From: Bryobacteraceae bacterium
GTDB lineage: Bacteria; Acidobacteriota; Terriglobia; Bryobacterales; Bryobacteraceae
Assembly (NCBI GenBank): GCA_947456995.1
Contig: CANGVB010000164.1
Span: 1-7,482 of the forward strand
Reading direction: 5' to 3'
DNA: 7,482 bases
Shown here one piece after another: positions 5,663 to 7,482 of the stretch (positions are counted from its first letter, which is position 1; the number at the start of each line of letters is the position of its first letter). A program made the translations under genes and the position numbers. The notes beneath the pieces are model-generated. The model was not told the DNA's origin and searched no databases. It saw only the letters and a program-made list of their open reading frames with translations.

Positions 5663-7482
5663 ATGTTGGCATCCAAAGAACGATCAGACACAAAACGGCT
5701 ACCCATGATGCCGATCCGGGACGTGGTCATCTTCCCGCATATGATGACTCCCTTTGTTGTTGGCCGGGAATCGAGTGTTCGCGCACTTGAAGAAGCCAAT
5801 GCGACGGGGAAGCAGATTTTCCTTGCCACACAGCACGACGCCTCGATTGACGAGCCGCGTCCAGATGAAATTTTCAGCGTCGGCACGGTAGCCAATATCG
5901 TGCAGAGCCTGAAGCAGCCCGATGGCAACATCAAGGTGCTGGTTGAAGGTGTAGAACGCGGCAAAGTAATCAGTGTGAGTGACGAAGACGGATTCTTCCG
6001 CGCGGTCGTCAAAACGAGTTCCTTCCGCATTGAAGGCGGCCCGCAGCTTGATGCTCTGGTGAGCCGTGTGACGACTCAGTTTGAGCAGTACGTAAAGCTG
6101 AGCCAGAATCTCAACTACGAGACGATGGTGGCGGCCATTCGCCCCGACGATCCCGGCAAGCTGGCCGACACTGTTGGTGCCAATCTGCAATTGACGATCG
6201 AAGAAAAGCAAGAGCTGCTTGAGATCTTCGACCCGATCGACCGTCTGACCCGTGTTGCCGAAATGCTCGATATCGAAATCGAGAAGTTGCAGGTAGACCG
6301 CACGATCCAGGGCCGCGTGAAGCGCCAGATGGAACGGGCGCAAAAAGAGTATTACCTCAACGAAAAAATCAAGGCAATCCAGAAAGAACTGGGTCGCGGC
6401 GAAAAGAGCGAATACGACGAACTGAAGAAGAAGATCGAAACTTCAGGTATGCCGAAGGACGCGTTTGACAAGGCGATGAGCGAATTGCGCCGTCTTGAGA
6501 ACATGCCTCCAATGTCTGCTGAATCCACCGTGAGCCGCAACTATCTCGACTGGTTGCTTGCAGTGCCGTGGAAGAAGTCTTCGAAGGAAATCCGTGATCT
6601 GAACTTTGCCAAGCAGGTGCTGGAAAGCGACCACTACGGCCTTGAGAAGATCAAAGAACGCATTCTCGAATTCCTTGCCGTTCGCCGCCTGGTTGAGAAG
6701 CCGAAGGGTTCTATCCTTTGCTTCGTCGGCCCTCCCGGAGTAGGCAAAACCTCGCTGGGTATGTCGATTGCCAAGGCAACGGGCCGCGAGTTTGTGCGCC
6801 TGTCGCTTGGTGGTGTGCGTGACGAAGCCGAAATTCGTGGCCATCGCCGCACCTACATCGGCGCCCTCCCTGGCCAGATCATCCAGATGATGAAGAAGGC
6901 AGGCACGAAGAATCCGGTGATCATGCTGGACGAAATCGACAAGATGTCGATGGACTTCCGTGGCGATCCATCTGCGGCCATGCTTGAGGTGCTTGATCCG
7001 GCACAGAACACTTCGTTCCAGGATCATTACCTGGACGTGGAATACGATCTGTCGAACGTGTTGTTTATTGCGACGGCAAACGTGTTGCACACCATCCCTG
7101 CTCCTTTGCAGGACCGTATGGAAGTGATCCGGTTGTCGGGCTACACCGAGCTGGAGAAGCTGGAAATTGCCAAGCGATTTTTGGTTCCGAAGCAGCTTGA
7201 AGGCAATGGCCTCAAGACCGATCAGCTTGAGTTTGAAGACGCCGGCCTGGGCGCTTTGATTCACGGCTATACCCGTGAGTCTGGTGTTCGTAACCTCGAG
7301 CGTGAAGTTGGAAATGTCTGCCGCAAGGTAGTGCGCTCGGTGGTGATGTCGATGCCGAGCGAAGTGGTGGAAGAAGAAGTGAAGCCGAAGAAGACGAAGG
7401 GCCGCAAGAAGGCGGAAGTCGTCGAAGTGGCTGCGGCGGTTGCCGTAACGGAGCCGGTGGAGTTCAAGAAGGTCACCATCAC
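5663..7482 (+). CDS. lon: ATP-dependent protease Lon (3' end outside window)
   Basis: Lon is a cytosolic, soluble hexameric AAA+ serine protease that degrades misfolded and regulatory proteins. 606 complete codons are present. Seen: the N-terminal substrate-binding (LAN) domain beginning at LPMMPIRDVVIFP; a helical, charged segment around residues 200-300 including QMERAQKEYYLNEK; Walker A GPPGVGKT (356-363); pore-loop Y398 in TYIGALPG; Walker B IMLDEIDK (D423/E424); arginine finger near R485 (LQDRM); and sensor 2 near R543 (SGVRNLER). Positions match E. coli Lon closely, so the ATG at 5663 is well placed; an in-frame stop at 5615-5617 rules out a much earlier start. The Ser-Lys protease domain is beyond the right edge. 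From about residue 568 there is a Lys/Glu/Ala/Val-rich stretch of roughly 30 residues not found in E. coli Lon. Probably expressed by read-through from clpX, a promoter near the stem-loop, or both. Confidence 0.97.
   Translation, partial: MLASKERSDTKRLPMMPIRDVVIFPHMMTPFVVGRESSVRALEEANATGKQIFLATQHDASIDEPRPDEIFSVGTVANIVQSLKQPDGNIKVLVEGVERGKVISVSDEDGFFRAVVKTSSFRIEGGPQLDALVSRVTTQFEQYVKLSQNLNYETMVAAIRPDDPGKLADTVGANLQLTIEEKQELLEIFDPIDRLTRVAEMLDIEIEKLQVDRTIQGRVKRQMERAQKEYYLNEKIKAIQKELGRGEKSEYDELKKKIETSGMPKDAFDKAMSELRRLENMPPMSAESTVSRNYLDWLLAVPWKKSSKEIRDLNFAKQVLESDHYGLEKIKERILEFLAVRRLVEKPKGSILCFVGPPGVGKTSLGMSIAKATGREFVRLSLGGVRDEAEIRGHRRTYIGALPGQIIQMMKKAGTKNPVIMLDEIDKMSMDFRGDPSAAMLEVLDPAQNTSFQDHYLDVEYDLSNVLFIATANVLHTIPAPLQDRMEVIRLSGYTELEKLEIAKRFLVPKQLEGNGLKTDQLEFEDAGLGALIHGYTRESGVRNLEREVGNVCRKVVRSVVMSMPSEVVEEEVKPKKTKGRKKAEVVEVAAAVAVTEPVEFKKVTI

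Noticed and set aside
5699..7264. Two long open frames on the minus strand inside lon (5699-6343 and 6443-7264)
   Set aside because: Both are antisense to conserved Lon coding sequence and their translations are rich in His, Arg, Leu and Gln with no domain, as expected for mirror frames.

Overview
The window reads as an ordinary chromosomal stretch from a Gram-negative bacterium, most likely an Acidobacteriota member of the Solibacter/Bryobacter type. That placement is an inference. It rests on the ClpX zinc-finger sequence, on a tandem set of secreted proteins resembling a family I associate with acidobacteria, and on a Tat-exported TIM-barrel sugar isomerase-like protein of a kind common in Acidobacteriota and Planctomycetota. 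There is no RNA gene, CRISPR array, insertion sequence or phage gene that I can see. Coding density is high, and the only non-coding gaps are short (about 58, 127 and 99 bases).

Layout. Bases 1-548 hold the C-terminal end of the membrane protease FtsH (plus strand, cut at the left edge). Four bases later comes a HAD-superfamily phosphatase resembling phosphoglycolate phosphatase (553-1194). It runs into, and overlaps by 40 bases, the tail of a minus-strand block of three tandem paralogous secreted proteins (1155-1859, 1897-2583, 2601-3200). These share a CKCT motif and a KWSAQG motif and have no function I can assign. Divergent from that block is a Tat-signal-bearing TIM-barrel protein of the AP-endonuclease-2/xylose-isomerase-like fold (3259-4149). 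After a 127-base gap with a good extended -10 promoter come clpX (4277-5563) and, past a strong stem-loop, lon (from 5663, running off the right edge before its protease domain).

How the genes relate. Three AAA+ proteolysis components (FtsH, ClpX, Lon) lie within 7.5 kb. clpX and lon are a classic neighbouring pair, but clpP and tig are not immediately upstream of clpX here. The stem-loop between clpX and lon probably separates or attenuates their transcription. The HAD phosphatase likely shares a transcript with ftsH. The three paralogs form their own three-gene operon with gaps of 17 and 37 bases, and are the least explained part of the window. Several genes start at GTG or TTG rather than ATG.
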